Source: Hyalangium versicolor (lineage in GTDB: Bacteria > Myxococcota > Myxococcia > Myxococcales > Myxococcaceae). From it: DNA of 64,000 bases. The translations under genes were made by a program, and so were the position numbers. Below, in pieces: positions 19,601 through 29,883 of this stretch (positions within the stretch are counted from its first letter, which is position 1; each line of letters opens with the position of its first letter). The DNA is taken from contig NZ_JAHXBF010000002.1 of the NCBI RefSeq assembly GCF_020103695.1, positions 248,001-312,000 of the forward strand, written 5' to 3'. The notes beneath the pieces were generated by a model that saw only the letters and a program-made list of their open reading frames with translations, had not been told where the DNA came from and made no database searches.

Positions 19601-20677
19601 GGCGTCGTAGCGGCGCGCCGTCTCGGCGCAGCTCGAGTAGAGCGATCTCAGCAGGCGATCCAGATCCTCCTCGTCCAGCGCCTGCCCCTCCCCGTTGGAG
19701 AAGCGCAGGCTGCAACAGAGCGCGGTGAGCTGCCGGCGCTCGCCCTCCCTCGTCGAGGGGAGCGTGTCGAGCACCGCGAGCTGCGCGGGCGTGGGAGCCC
19801 TCGGGCCGGCCTCGTCAACGGGCCACCCCTCCGCGGTGCAGGCCTCCAGCTCGCGCATGACGAGCTCGGCCTTGAGGATTCGCTGCTCGGGGTTCTTGTT
19901 CGTCACCTTCCGCAGCAGCCGGCCCAGCCGGTGGCGCTCGAGCCAATCGGGGATGACGACGGGCTCAGGCCCCAACTGCTTGTAGATGACCTGCTGCAGG
20001 GTGGCTCCGTCCACCGCCCGGCGCCCGGTGAGACACTCCAGGAAGATGAGGCCCCACGAGTAGAGATCCGAGCTCGGCGATACGGGCTCACCCCGGAGCT
20101 GCTCCGGCGCGGCATAGGTGGGCGTGCCCAGCACCTCGCGGGTGCGGGTGATCTTCGCCAGCTCTTCCTGCTGCTCGGAGGGCAACGTCCCCAGGCCGAA
20201 GTCCAGCACCATGGCGTTGCGACGCGCGCCCGTGGTGGTGACCATGATGTTCTGGGGCTTGAGGTCCCGGTGGATGACGTCCTTCTTGTGCGCGCACGCC
20301 AGCGCGTCGAGCACCTGGAGCATCAACTGCGCGGCCTCTGGGGGTGGCAGCGCGCCTTCCGCCACCAGCACATCCGTCAGGGTCTTCCCCGGCACGTACT
20401 CGAAGACGGTGTACAGCAGATCCGGCTCCACCCGTCCCGAGTCGACCAGCCGCACGATGTTCGGATGATAGAGCTGGGCGCACAGCTGCATCTCGCGCTG
20501 GAAACGCGCGATATGCGTGTCGTTCGTGGTGTGCAGTGCCCGCAGGACCTTGATGGCCACCTCGTGGTGGGTCGTCCGCTGGCGTGCTCGATAGACCTGT
20601 CCAAAACCTCCCTCTCCGATCTTCGAGAGGACCTCGTAGCGATCCTGGAACACTGTACCCGTGGTGATGGAATCCAA
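16670..20677 (-). CDS. TOMM-associated Ser/Thr kinase-cyclase-ATPase fusion
   Basis: This very large regulator is about 1335 aa from the TTG at 20677, which has GAAGGG seven bases upstream; a TTG at 20710 is the alternative. The kinase domain spans about residues 10-280 and is intact (GEGGFGQVYRA, VAIK, HRDLKPQN, LDFGLG, YAAPEQ). A class III cyclase-like domain follows at about 310-500. Its first metal-binding aspartate region reads TALCCSLRFSN and the second reads GSVLGEWMLFYFGYP, so both usual aspartates are replaced. An AAA/NB-ARC-like ATPase has GEPGIGKS near 540 and LLLLVEDLHWSD. The last 450 residues are TPR-like helices. Kinase/cyclase fusions of this size are known from TOMM neighbourhoods, which fits this context. 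Confidence 0.93.
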   Translation of the reverse strand: MDSITTGTVFQDRYEVLSKIGEGGFGQVYRARQRTTHHEVAIKVLRALHTTNDTHIARFQREMQLCAQLYHPNIVRLVDSGRVEPDLLYTVFEYVPGKTLTDVLVAEGALPPPEAAQLMLQVLDALACAHKKDVIHRDLKPQNIMVTTTGARRNAMVLDFGLGTLPSEQQEELAKITRTREVLGTPTYAAPEQLRGEPVSPSSDLYSWGLIFLECLTGRRAVDGATLQQVIYKQLGPEPVVIPDWLERHRLGRLLRKVTNKNPEQRILKAELVMRELEACTAEGWPVDEAGPRAPTPAQLAVLDTLPSTREGERRQLTALCCSLRFSNGEGQALDEEDLDRLLRSLYSSCAETARRYDAHVGSVLGEWMLFYFGYPRAQEDDARRAARAALEMAARMEKRGAELAREHNGRLDFRVGIHTGLVISQEPRAGGYGGLPSLMGITPNHAVRLEARAEPGTILMSEGTSKLLRSYFALEPVRTGANASAEPVFRLLHEYRGSHALTSQEGQLYGRAQELDFLEQRWMQAGAGTGQSLLLTGEPGIGKSRLVQELIRHARSKPHTFLECRCVPEGRNSALSPMVDLLERLLGLSREWTPVQTVSALEGLLSQYGFVLSEVMPLFLALLNIKGGEDRYPPLGVAPNRAKELTLDALVSLFFEMAQQQPLLLLVEDLHWSDPTTLELLAMIVKDVSSASICLVLTARPEFSAPWSTAHHLQLSRLDRKRVEEMVNGLTQDKHLPREVLDQLVNRTDGVPLFVEELTRVVAESLPQQGEHPSLSWTPTRLAIPTTLRDSLMARLDRLGTAKEVAQLASALGREFSYEVLKAISERDEAELQQELKVLVDADLVHRRRGVRNPTYLFKHALIRDTAYESMLRPLRRQVHARIAATLEAHFPELVETRPELLAMHHSDAGQKREAITYAQKAGMSALVRSANAECVAYITEALSWLDSVEDERERAQIELGLNGILTPASMATRGWANERVKSLMERSQQLIDFLGDSPQTVPTLWGLWLYHFSGCHHEQAWIQARRVMAMAEKSADTSLKVMALCMLGNSALTEDRLDETRDYFEQMLALYDPAQHAKMASLLGLDFRATASQCLCLVKWLQGYAGQAQAIIEAGHRWAEESRHAGSQGLMYLYHLPLLQGRGDREKTRVMAETALELARRFGLVTQTMYFQMYHAWALRDVEALRTALAIPDSVGQDLGRSYYRALLVELLWELGRHEESLQLAEEMIRWGQSTGETYSISLLLRFKGLNQQARGEREAAEASLREAIEVARQQGAKMLELKASLSLFQLLQERGQAAAVRPQLAELVSWFTEGLDLPDLIQARALLTALPA

Positions 20678-20762
20678 TGTGCAACCCTTCAGGGGACAGA
20701 GAGCGTGCAACGCAATGAGCAGTATTGAACTCTGATCAAAGCCCCTCTGTCGAGTTACCCTT

Positions 20763-20774
20763 TGAGACGTCTCA
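20763..20774. promoter_or_regulatory. 12-bp palindrome upstream of the kinase/cyclase gene
   Basis: TGAGACGTCTCA is a perfect palindrome 86 bases before the favoured start codon of the kinase fusion and 21 bases before the end of the next gene. Its position fits an operator. There is no further support for it. Confidence 0.35.
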
Positions 20775-20794
20775 CCAGCGGTGTAGGGCCCGGG

Positions 20795-22636
20795 TCAGTC
20801 TCCCACGACGAAGAGGCGGCCCGCGTTCTGGGCGTAGACCTTGCCGTCAGGCCCCAGGGAGATGGGTGTATATGCGGCCCCGATGCTCTGGTTCAGGAAC
20901 TGGCGGCTCCTCTCCACGCCCCCCTGCCCGATGGCATAGACATACCCATCCTCGTTGTTGGCATAGACGACACCATTGCGGTCCACGGCCGCCGCGTTGA
21001 CACACCACTCGAAGCCGAACAGGTGGTTCGGATCCGGCACGCACGTCACCGTCCCATCCGGGTTGCGCTGACAGTCCTGGGTGCTGGTATTGGCGAACCG
21101 CCACTCGGGCAGCAGGTTGGCCGAGAGTTGGGTGATGTAATACGGCCCCACCTCCCACCATCCATCGGGCGAGCAGTAGGTGGGGTTGGTGCAGTAGGTG
21201 CCCAGGCTGTAGTAGTTGTCCTTGATGATGATCGAGTACGTGCCGCCGTGGGCATAAATGGCGGGGGTGATGTCCAGGCCGAAATCATACGAGCCCTGGT
21301 ATTGCCCGGTCGCGCTGAACTTGAAGAGGTGGCCGCGCAGCCGGTTGTACTCGGAATAGGTGCCAAAGAGGATGCTGCCGTCCGGGGTCACCACGGGTGA
21401 ATTCGTACCCGGGTCTACAGCCCGGCCCGCCGGCGGCTCGTTGGTCGCCGGATCCACGCCCACGGCAGCGCCCGCCCGGCACCCCCCCGGCGCGCCAGTC
21501 GGCGGCAGCGTCGAGGTGCCGCAGCCATCGTTCAGCCGGTTGCGGAAGGACGCGGCCCAGCGAGGTGTCAGGTTGGGGTTCACCGCCAGCAGGTACGAGT
21601 ACCGGTCCGCCATGTGCGCCCGGCTCACCACGTAGAGGGTCCCGTCCGGCGCGACCGCAGGTGCGCCATTGATGGGAGGCCGCTGGGAGCCGCATTGCGT
21701 CGAGGGCGGCACGGCCGTCGGGCTGGGCGGCCAGGGGAGCTGATCCTCCGAGAAATTCAGGTTGCAGGACGCTGTCGCGGCCGGTGCGCCTACAGCCAGC
21801 GTGGTGAAGCTCACCTTGGAGAAGGTGTTGTCAGGCCTCACCTTGATGAGCCAGGCTCCCTGGATGTTCGTAGTCCACTGATTCGCCGACGCGAGCTGGA
21901 TGGCCTGGTAGTAGACGTTGCCAAACCGGTCCGCCACTGGCGGCCCCACCTCATAGGTGAGGGGATCCAGGGTGCCGAACGGGTTGATGCGGGCCAGCAC
22001 CGTCCCGTTGAGCCGGGACACCCGGAACAACGTCCCGCCCGCGCCCGGCACGTAGACGGAGCCGTTGGCCAGCAGGGAATGGAAGACAGGCTCGGACGGG
22101 CCGAGAATGTTCAGCGCGGGTACCTGCGGTGGCTTCCAATCCGAGGCGAAGTTCCACCGCGTGACGAGCTGCCCGTTCCGCCACTCGAGCCGCCGCTCGT
22201 TCCAGATCTGCGTGTACCAGGTGTTGACGCCGCACGGCGCGTGGGTGTTGCTCTCCCAGCCCGGCGGATCGCAGGAGACATATGTCCCCGTCTTGAACTC
22301 CATGAAGACGTCCCGGCCGTCCACGAGCGGCACCTGGTAGTGCGCCAGGAGGATGCCGTTCTGCTCCGCCATCTCCTGCTCGACGAAGGGATCGTAGGTG
22401 ATGTCGGCGAGCACCCGGTCCAGGTCCTGGCCCTTCACCGGCGTCATCCCCCGGTGCTGCGCGTCATGTCCCCACTGAGGCCACGACAGCGGGTTGTTGA
22501 ACCCCCCGAGCCAGAGCGGCGAATCGATGGACTCCCCCAGGGACTCGGAGGTCTCCGTCAGCTCATCCGGAGACGGGGGGGGACCACAGGAAACGAGCAC
22601 TCCCACGACGAGCACACAGTTCAGCACTCTTCTCAT
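20795..22636 (-). CDS. lipoprotein with PQQ-like beta-propeller repeats, function unknown
   Basis: This is a predicted outer-envelope lipoprotein of 613 aa. The ATG at 22636 has AGAGG six bases upstream and gives a clean signal, MRRVLNCVLVVGVLVSCG, with the lipid-modified Cys at 17. The body carries repeated outer-strand motifs of the PQQ/WD-like type, such as NGSVYVPGAGGTLFRVSR, APDGTLYVVSRAH, TPDGSILFGTYSEYNRL, NGVVYANNEDGYVYAIG and GPDGKVYAQNAGRLFVVGD. That is consistent with a beta-propeller. No catalytic residues can be named. It follows the kinase gene on the same strand, 85 bases from its favoured start, so a link to the TOMM cluster is possible but not shown. Confidence 0.85.
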   Translation of the reverse strand: MRRVLNCVLVVGVLVSCGPPPSPDELTETSESLGESIDSPLWLGGFNNPLSWPQWGHDAQHRGMTPVKGQDLDRVLADITYDPFVEQEMAEQNGILLAHYQVPLVDGRDVFMEFKTGTYVSCDPPGWESNTHAPCGVNTWYTQIWNERRLEWRNGQLVTRWNFASDWKPPQVPALNILGPSEPVFHSLLANGSVYVPGAGGTLFRVSRLNGTVLARINPFGTLDPLTYEVGPPVADRFGNVYYQAIQLASANQWTTNIQGAWLIKVRPDNTFSKVSFTTLAVGAPAATASCNLNFSEDQLPWPPSPTAVPPSTQCGSQRPPINGAPAVAPDGTLYVVSRAHMADRYSYLLAVNPNLTPRWAASFRNRLNDGCGTSTLPPTGAPGGCRAGAAVGVDPATNEPPAGRAVDPGTNSPVVTPDGSILFGTYSEYNRLRGHLFKFSATGQYQGSYDFGLDITPAIYAHGGTYSIIIKDNYYSLGTYCTNPTYCSPDGWWEVGPYYITQLSANLLPEWRFANTSTQDCQRNPDGTVTCVPDPNHLFGFEWCVNAAAVDRNGVVYANNEDGYVYAIGQGGVERSRQFLNQSIGAAYTPISLGPDGKVYAQNAGRLFVVGD

Positions 22637-23072
22637 GGTGGACCTCTGTGAATGCACGAGCGGCGTCGGACTTGAGTTGAAGAGGACAAACGTTCACATG
22701 CACCTTCAGCGGAGGGACGCCCCCGCCAAGGTGCGAGTGAGCAGGGAATCGTGATCCACAAAGCCCCCCCAGGGCTGTCTTGTCGTGAACATGTCGCCTG
22801 GGATCTCCGAGCGGAAATTCCGAATGACGACTTGGGAACTCTTAACGACGTCCTTTAGGGAACATTGCTCGGCAGAGAACCGAGCGCTTTGCTCCCGCCG
22901 CATCTGTCAGGTGTCGGATTCTTGGTCCGAGCGTGTGGGTCTCTGCCCACCCACTGACACTGGCTTACCCTTACGGTCCGGCTGCTGGAAATTTCACCCA
23001 AGGATAAATTATAACACTCAGCTGTAACCAGCCACCGAGAGTGTGCGAGCCACATCCACAGAAGGGGAGTCC
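22637..23072. other. 436-bp intergenic region with no clear gene
   Basis: This lies between the divergent lipoprotein and ATPase genes. Short open frames here have no plausible ribosome-binding site or family resemblance. It is AT-richer towards 22980-23040, with TATAAC-like sequences before the ATPase gene, so promoters for both neighbours are expected. I see no RNA gene or repeat. Confidence 0.6.
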
Positions 23073-23939
23073 ATGATTCGCTCGGTTCGCTTCGAAAACT
23101 TCCGCGCTCTGCGAGAGGTGGAGGTGTGCCTGACACCCATGACGGTGCTGGTGGGGCCGAGCGGCTCTGGGAAGTCGTCGCTGCTGGAGGGCTTGCAGTA
23201 CCGGATGGCGTGCGAGCACTCGGATTACTGGCGCATGGACAACACGCAGCCCGTCTCGCTGCAGTGGACGTTCTCGGACGGCAACCAGGTCCGGCTGGCC
23301 TTTCCGCTCGTGGAGTTGGACTCGTGGTCCGCGCATGGCCACGCGGTGCAGGGGCTGACGCTGGAGATGGGTGCCCTGCGCAGCGACAGTGCCCTGGGTC
23401 GCTCTTCCGTGCTGAACGCGAACGGAGACAACCTGGCCAGCGTCTTCTCCTCGCTCAACCCCGCGCAGCGAGAGCTCGTGGTGGGGCAACTGTGCCGGCT
23501 GGTGCCGCACATCGGGGACGTGGGCCTGCACCAGACGGGGCCGCGCTCGCAGCAGCTCCGGTTCCGGGACCGCTGGCAGCCGAACCTCTGGTTCACGCCG
23601 TGGCAGGTGGCCGACAGCGTGCTGATCCTGCTGGCGTTCCTGGTCCTGCCTCACCAGACGCCGATGCCGGATGTGCTCACCATTGATGAGCCCGAGCGGG
23701 GGCTGCCGCCGCGAATGCTGGGAGAAGTGGCGGGACTGCTGCGGCGGCTCACTGTCGGTACGCCGCAGGCGTCGCCCGTTCAGGTCATCATCGCCACGCA
23801 CTCCTACGAGCTGCTCGAGTACATCCAGCCGGAGGAGGTCCGGCTGCTCTCGCGCTCGACCGAGGATGGATCGGTGCGAGTGAATGCCCCGCTCCATGAC
23901 TCGCAGGACTGGCGCGGCCGTCCCACCGAGCCGTCATGA
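23073..23939 (+). CDS. stand-alone AAA/RecF-like ATPase
   Basis: This is a 288-aa ATPase of the ABC/SMC-like AAA class. From the ATG at 23073, which has GGGGAG before it, the protein opens with SVRFENFRALREVEVCLTPM, the start typical of RecF/OLD-type ATPases. The Walker A motif GPSGSGKSS follows near residues 33-41, then Walker B in MPDVLTIDEPERGLPP and a switch histidine in VIIATHSYELLEY. No nuclease (Toprim) domain is fused and no partner gene adjoins it. That leaves its job open: DNA repair, anti-phage defence and general housekeeping are all possible. Confidence 0.85.
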   Translation: MIRSVRFENFRALREVEVCLTPMTVLVGPSGSGKSSLLEGLQYRMACEHSDYWRMDNTQPVSLQWTFSDGNQVRLAFPLVELDSWSAHGHAVQGLTLEMGALRSDSALGRSSVLNANGDNLASVFSSLNPAQRELVVGQLCRLVPHIGDVGLHQTGPRSQQLRFRDRWQPNLWFTPWQVADSVLILLAFLVLPHQTPMPDVLTIDEPERGLPPRMLGEVAGLLRRLTVGTPQASPVQVIIATHSYELLEYIQPEEVRLLSRSTEDGSVRVNAPLHDSQDWRGRPTEPS

Positions 23940-23981
23940 GTCCGGGCGGCCTCGAAGTGCCTGGAGGCGAGCCTTCGCGGC

Positions 23982-24830
23982 TCAGATGATCGACAGCTCA
24001 CCGGTGTCCGGCCCCACGGGGAAGGCTCCGTCGATGCGAGCCAGCTCCTCCGCGGACAGGTGGAGCGAGAGGGCCGCCGCGTTGTCTCGCGCGTGCACCT
24101 CGCGGCTCGCCTTGGGGATGGCGAAGAGCGAGGGCCGGCGAATGAGGAACCGCAGCGCCACCTGATGAGGAGTCGCACCGTGGGCCTGGGCGATGGAGGC
24201 CAGGATGCGGCCTCCCTGCGTCCGCGGGCCGGGGAAGTCTCCGTTGCCGAAGGGGCTGTAGCCCACCACGGCGATGTTGGCGCGCTCGCACCAGGGCAGG
24301 ACGTTGCGCTCGATGGTGCGCTCCTCCAGGTGGTAGAGCACCTGGTTGCAGGCGATGCGTCCGGGGCCGGCGATCTGCACCGCCTCCTCTAGTTCCGGAA
24401 CGCTGAAGTTGCTCACGCCCCACGAGCGCAGCTTGCCGTCCTTCACCAGCTTCTCGAAGGCCCGGATGGTGTCCTCCAGCGGGTGCGAGCCCGGCCAGTG
24501 CAGCAGGTAGCAGTCCAGCCGGTCGGTCTTCAGACGTTGGAGGCTGCGCTCACAAGCCTTGAGCGTTCCTTCGTACGTCCCGTGAGAGGGCATCACCTTG
24601 GAGACGAGGAACACCTCATCCCTGCGCCCAGCGATGGCCTCGGCGACGATGGACTCCTCGACGCGGCCGCGGCCGTATAGCTCCGCTGTGTCCAAGTGCG
24701 TCAAACCGAGTTCGAGTCCCACCTGCAGGGCCCGGACGGCACCGGCTCGATCATCATTCTCCATCTGCCAGGTGCCCTGCCCGATGACGCGGACATTCAC
24801 CGCGGTGCTGCCGAAGACGTGCTCCTCCAT
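23982..24830 (-). CDS. aldo/keto reductase
   Basis: This is an NADPH-dependent oxidoreductase with a TIM-barrel fold, 282 aa. The catalytic tetrad is visible: Asp and Tyr in LTHLDTAELYGRGRVEESI, Lys in VFLVSKVMPS, and His in DCYLLHWPGSH. The cofactor-binding end has FAIPKASREVHARDN, matching the family pattern near the adenosine phosphate. It converges with the AAA ATPase, with 42 bases between stops. Its physiological substrate cannot be predicted. Confidence 0.93.
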   Translation of the reverse strand: MEEHVFGSTAVNVRVIGQGTWQMENDDRAGAVRALQVGLELGLTHLDTAELYGRGRVEESIVAEAIAGRRDEVFLVSKVMPSHGTYEGTLKACERSLQRLKTDRLDCYLLHWPGSHPLEDTIRAFEKLVKDGKLRSWGVSNFSVPELEEAVQIAGPGRIACNQVLYHLEERTIERNVLPWCERANIAVVGYSPFGNGDFPGPRTQGGRILASIAQAHGATPHQVALRFLIRRPSLFAIPKASREVHARDNAAALSLHLSAEELARIDGAFPVGPDTGELSII

Positions 24831-24951
24831 GGACGCCGGCCCTCCTGGGTGCTCGAAACGGGGCGCAGGCTTAGCACCCCACCGCTCGTCCGGCAGCAGG
24901 CTCTCCGTTTGAACCGCTGCGCACCCGACACAGCCGCGTTAGTCTGGCCGC

Positions 24952-26715
24952 GTGGAAAAAGCCCCCAAGTCCCCCCGTATTCCGCCCAAGGTGACGCTGC
25001 GCCGGTTGCTGAGCCTGGCTCGCCCGGAGCTGCGCACCCTGCTGGTCGGCACCTTCTTCCTCGCCATCGGCAGCGGCATGAGCCTGCTCTACCCGCAGGC
25101 CATGCGGATGATCATCGACGAGGCGCTCGGCGAGAGGAATCAGGCTCTCATCGATCGGGCCGCGCTGGGGATGACGTTCATCCTGGCACTGCAGTCCCTG
25201 GCGGTGGCGCTGCGCTTCTACCTCTTCACCACGGTGGGAGAGCGCGTGGTGACGCGGCTGCGGCAGAAACTCTTCGCCAGCCTCATGTCCCAGGAGGTGG
25301 CCTTCTTCGATGAGCGGAAGACGGGAGAACTCACCAACCGGCTCGCCTCGGACACCACGGTGCTGCAGAACACCGTGAGCGCCAACATCTCCATGGTGCT
25401 GCGCAACGGGGCGCAGGCGCTGGGCGGCATTGGGATGCTCTTCTACACCTCTCCCCGGCTCACGCTGGTGATGCTGGCGGTGGTGCCAGCAGTGGCGGTG
25501 GGCGCGGTGACCTACGGGCGGCGGGTGCGCAAGCTGGCCAAGGAGGTACAGGACGCGCTGGCGACCTCCAACGAGGTGGCCGAGGAGAGCCTGTCCGGAG
25601 TGAGGACGGTGCGCTCCTTTGCCGCGGAGCGAAATGAGGTGCAGCGCTACCAGAGCGCGGTGGAGAAGGCCTTCGAGCTGGCGCGCAACCGGATCCGCCA
25701 GTCCTCCACCTTCATGGCGGTGGCGTCGTTCAGTGGCTTCGCGGCGGCGACGGCGGTGCTCTGGTACGGCGGCCGGCTGGTGCTGGACAACAAGCTCACG
25801 GTGGGCGGGCTGACGTCCTTCCTCGTGTACTCGATGTTCGTGGCGTTCGCGCTGGGCGCGCTGACGGAGCTGTGGGCGGACTTCATGCGCGCCTCGGGCG
25901 CTGCCGAGCGCGTGTTCGAGCTGCTGGATCGCCAGCCCGCCATTCCCATCTCGGGCGGCGAGCGGCCGACCAGCATCCAGGGGCGCGTGGAGTTGCAGGA
26001 GGTGCGCTTCTCGTACCCCGCGCGGCCGGACGTTCCGGTGCTCCAGGGCATCCAGCTCAACATTGAACCCGGCGAGGTGGTGGCCATCGTGGGTCCCTCC
26101 GGCGCGGGCAAGTCGACGATCGCGGCCATGCTGGGGCGGCTCTATGACCCGGAGGGTGGCCACATCCTACTGGATGGCATGGACCTGAAGACACTGGATC
26201 CAGAGTGGCTGCGGCAACAGATCGGCGTGGTGGCGCAGGAGCCGCTGCTGTTCTCCTCGTCCATCGCGGACAACATCCGCTACGGCAAGGTGGGTGCGAG
26301 CGACGCGGAGGTGGAGGCGGCGGCGCGAGCGGCCAACGCGCACGACTTCATCTCTCGCTTCCCGGATGGCTACAAGACGCTGGTGGGCGAGCGCGGTGTG
26401 CAACTGTCGGGAGGTCAGAAGCAGCGCGTGGCCATTGCACGGGCGGTGCTCAAGGATCCGCGCCTGCTCATCCTGGATGAGGCCACCAGCGCGCTGGACG
26501 CCGAGAGCGAGCACTTGGTGAAGGATGCGCTGGATCGACTGATGAAGGGCCGCACCACGCTGATCATCGCCCACCGGCTCTCCACGGTGATGGATGCGGA
26601 CCGGGTGATGGTGCTCGAGGGCGGGAAGATCGTCCAGAGCGGCAGTCACTCCGCGCTGATGGGCCAGGAAGGCCTGTACCGCCGGCTCGTGGAGCGACAG
26701 TTCGTGGCGGCTTGA
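24952..26715 (+). CDS. ABC exporter, fused permease and ATPase
   Basis: This is a half-size exporter of 587 aa from a GTG start, probably working as a homodimer. The membrane domain spans about residues 20-315 with six helices. The ATPase domain has Walker A GPSGAGKST, the signature LSGGQKQRVAIARAVL, Walker B LLILDEATSALD and the switch histidine in IIAHRLSTVMDADRV. It resembles MsbA/TAP-like lipid or peptide exporters and lacks a C39 peptidase domain. It is the nearest exporter to the TOMM cluster, about 4 kb from the kinase fusion. It could export that product, but unrelated genes lie between, so this is only a candidate. Confidence 0.93.
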   Translation: MEKAPKSPRIPPKVTLRRLLSLARPELRTLLVGTFFLAIGSGMSLLYPQAMRMIIDEALGERNQALIDRAALGMTFILALQSLAVALRFYLFTTVGERVVTRLRQKLFASLMSQEVAFFDERKTGELTNRLASDTTVLQNTVSANISMVLRNGAQALGGIGMLFYTSPRLTLVMLAVVPAVAVGAVTYGRRVRKLAKEVQDALATSNEVAEESLSGVRTVRSFAAERNEVQRYQSAVEKAFELARNRIRQSSTFMAVASFSGFAAATAVLWYGGRLVLDNKLTVGGLTSFLVYSMFVAFALGALTELWADFMRASGAAERVFELLDRQPAIPISGGERPTSIQGRVELQEVRFSYPARPDVPVLQGIQLNIEPGEVVAIVGPSGAGKSTIAAMLGRLYDPEGGHILLDGMDLKTLDPEWLRQQIGVVAQEPLLFSSSIADNIRYGKVGASDAEVEAAARAANAHDFISRFPDGYKTLVGERGVQLSGGQKQRVAIARAVLKDPRLLILDEATSALDAESEHLVKDALDRLMKGRTTLIIAHRLSTVMDADRVMVLEGGKIVQSGSHSALMGQEGLYRRLVERQFVAA

Positions 26716-26786
26716 GAGAACACGTGTTTCAAAGTCGCCCGCCTGCACGCCCAGCAGCCAGACACACATCAAGCACTAGCGCACGT

Positions 26787-26829
26787 ACCTCCTTCTCGAT
26801 TAACACTGGTGCCGCAGACGAAAGGAGGT
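26787..26829 (+). promoter_or_regulatory. ribosome-binding site sequestered by an anti-SD-like repeat
   Basis: ACCTCCTT at 26787-26794 is the exact reverse complement of AAGGAGGT at 26822-26829. The second arm is the core of AAAGGAGGTGAT (26821-26832), a near-full-length match to the 3' end of 16S rRNA, while the first arm copies the anti-Shine-Dalgarno sequence itself. An RNA containing both arms would fold an 8-bp stem with a 27-base loop and hide the site. This is the layout of a translational switch. Confidence 0.55.
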
Positions 26830-26835
26830 GATGCC

Positions 26836-26883
26836 TTGACCCAGAACAGTCAGGCATCCACCTCCGCTGGCATGGCGCGCTAA
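26836..26883 (+). CDS. possible 15-codon leader peptide
   Basis: A TTG at 26836 follows the near-perfect ribosome-binding site by a few bases and opens a 15-codon frame, MTQNSQASTSAGMAR, ended by TAA. It contains Ser/Thr clusters but no obvious amino-acid run of a classical attenuator. It may be a real leader peptide, or the front of a gene broken by the stop codon. Confidence 0.3.
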   Translation: MTQNSQASTSAGMAR

Positions 26884-27134
26884 CGCTACCCAGCGGATGT
26901 GGAGCCAAGCAGTGAGGACCTGCTCCTCCCGAGCGCGCAGTACCCGAAAGGGGCGCACGGGGAGAGCAGGTTTTTTATGCCCGCGTTACGGCTCCTTCGT
27001 CGGGAATGCCCTCGCCTCCAGCCTGTTGGCGCGCGGAGGGGGGAAAGCCTTTCCGTCATCTCTGGAGAAGCCCCGACGTGTCCATTACACCTTGCCCCAC
27101 GCCCCTGCCCTCAGCCCTCCGCGAAGAGGAGGCG

Positions 27135-27311
27135 GTGGAGGCTCAGCGAAACCTCTTCTGCGGCCACTATGACCGCTGCCTGCACCTCGCCGTGAAGCGC
27201 GCCTGGGACGGCTGGAGCTGCCGCCACTGTCCGCTGCGCGACCTACGCGTCGGAGAACCGGAAGCCCGGGACTACGCGCATGCCCGGCCGCGCGGTCCAG
27301 ACGGAATTTGA
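27135..27311 (+). CDS. small Cys-rich putative zinc-binding protein or gene remnant
   Basis: From a GTG at 27135 this frame encodes 58 aa with the motif FCGHYDRCLHLAVKRAWDGW followed by SCRHC, that is C-x5-C-x15-C-x2-C. The arrangement of C, Y, C, L, W, C and C resembles short zinc-ribbon-like proteins that I have seen in deltaproteobacteria. Codon use is strongly GC3-biased through the motif, as for a real gene. AAGAGG lies five bases before the start. The preceding open frame is in a different phase, so this may be the rear part of a frameshifted gene. It ends 76 bases before pyrG. No function can be assigned. Confidence 0.42.
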   Translation: MEAQRNLFCGHYDRCLHLAVKRAWDGWSCRHCPLRDLRVGEPEARDYAHARPRGPDGI

Positions 27312-27357
27312 ACCGCTGGAGCCCCAACCAGGCAGCCTGCCCCCAGAGAATCGTTGA

Positions 27358-29855
<2,498 letters not shown>

Positions 29856-29883
29856 GAGTCGAGGGAGGGGGCGTGGAGCGGCC

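Larger units (their letters stand above)
26716..27134 (+). other. gene-poor region with leader-like elements
   Basis: About 420 bases follow the exporter gene. The only clear structures are the sequestered ribosome-binding site and tiny open frame described separately. After the TAA at 26881 the same reading frame stays open for more than 90 codons (a GTG at 26899 reads VEPSSEDLLLPSAQYPKG). This could be the remains of a gene interrupted by a stop and a frameshift. Coding potential beyond that is weak. Confidence 0.4.

Noticed and set aside
16760..20728. A 1322-codon open frame antisense to the kinase/cyclase gene
   Set aside because: High-GC DNA leaves long open frames opposite real genes. 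Its product is rich in His, Arg, Gln and Gly with no domain, while the other strand encodes clear motifs.
22785..23027. An 80-codon open frame in the lipoprotein/ATPase intergenic region
   Set aside because: It has no ribosome-binding site, no family resemblance and codon use unlike the neighbours.
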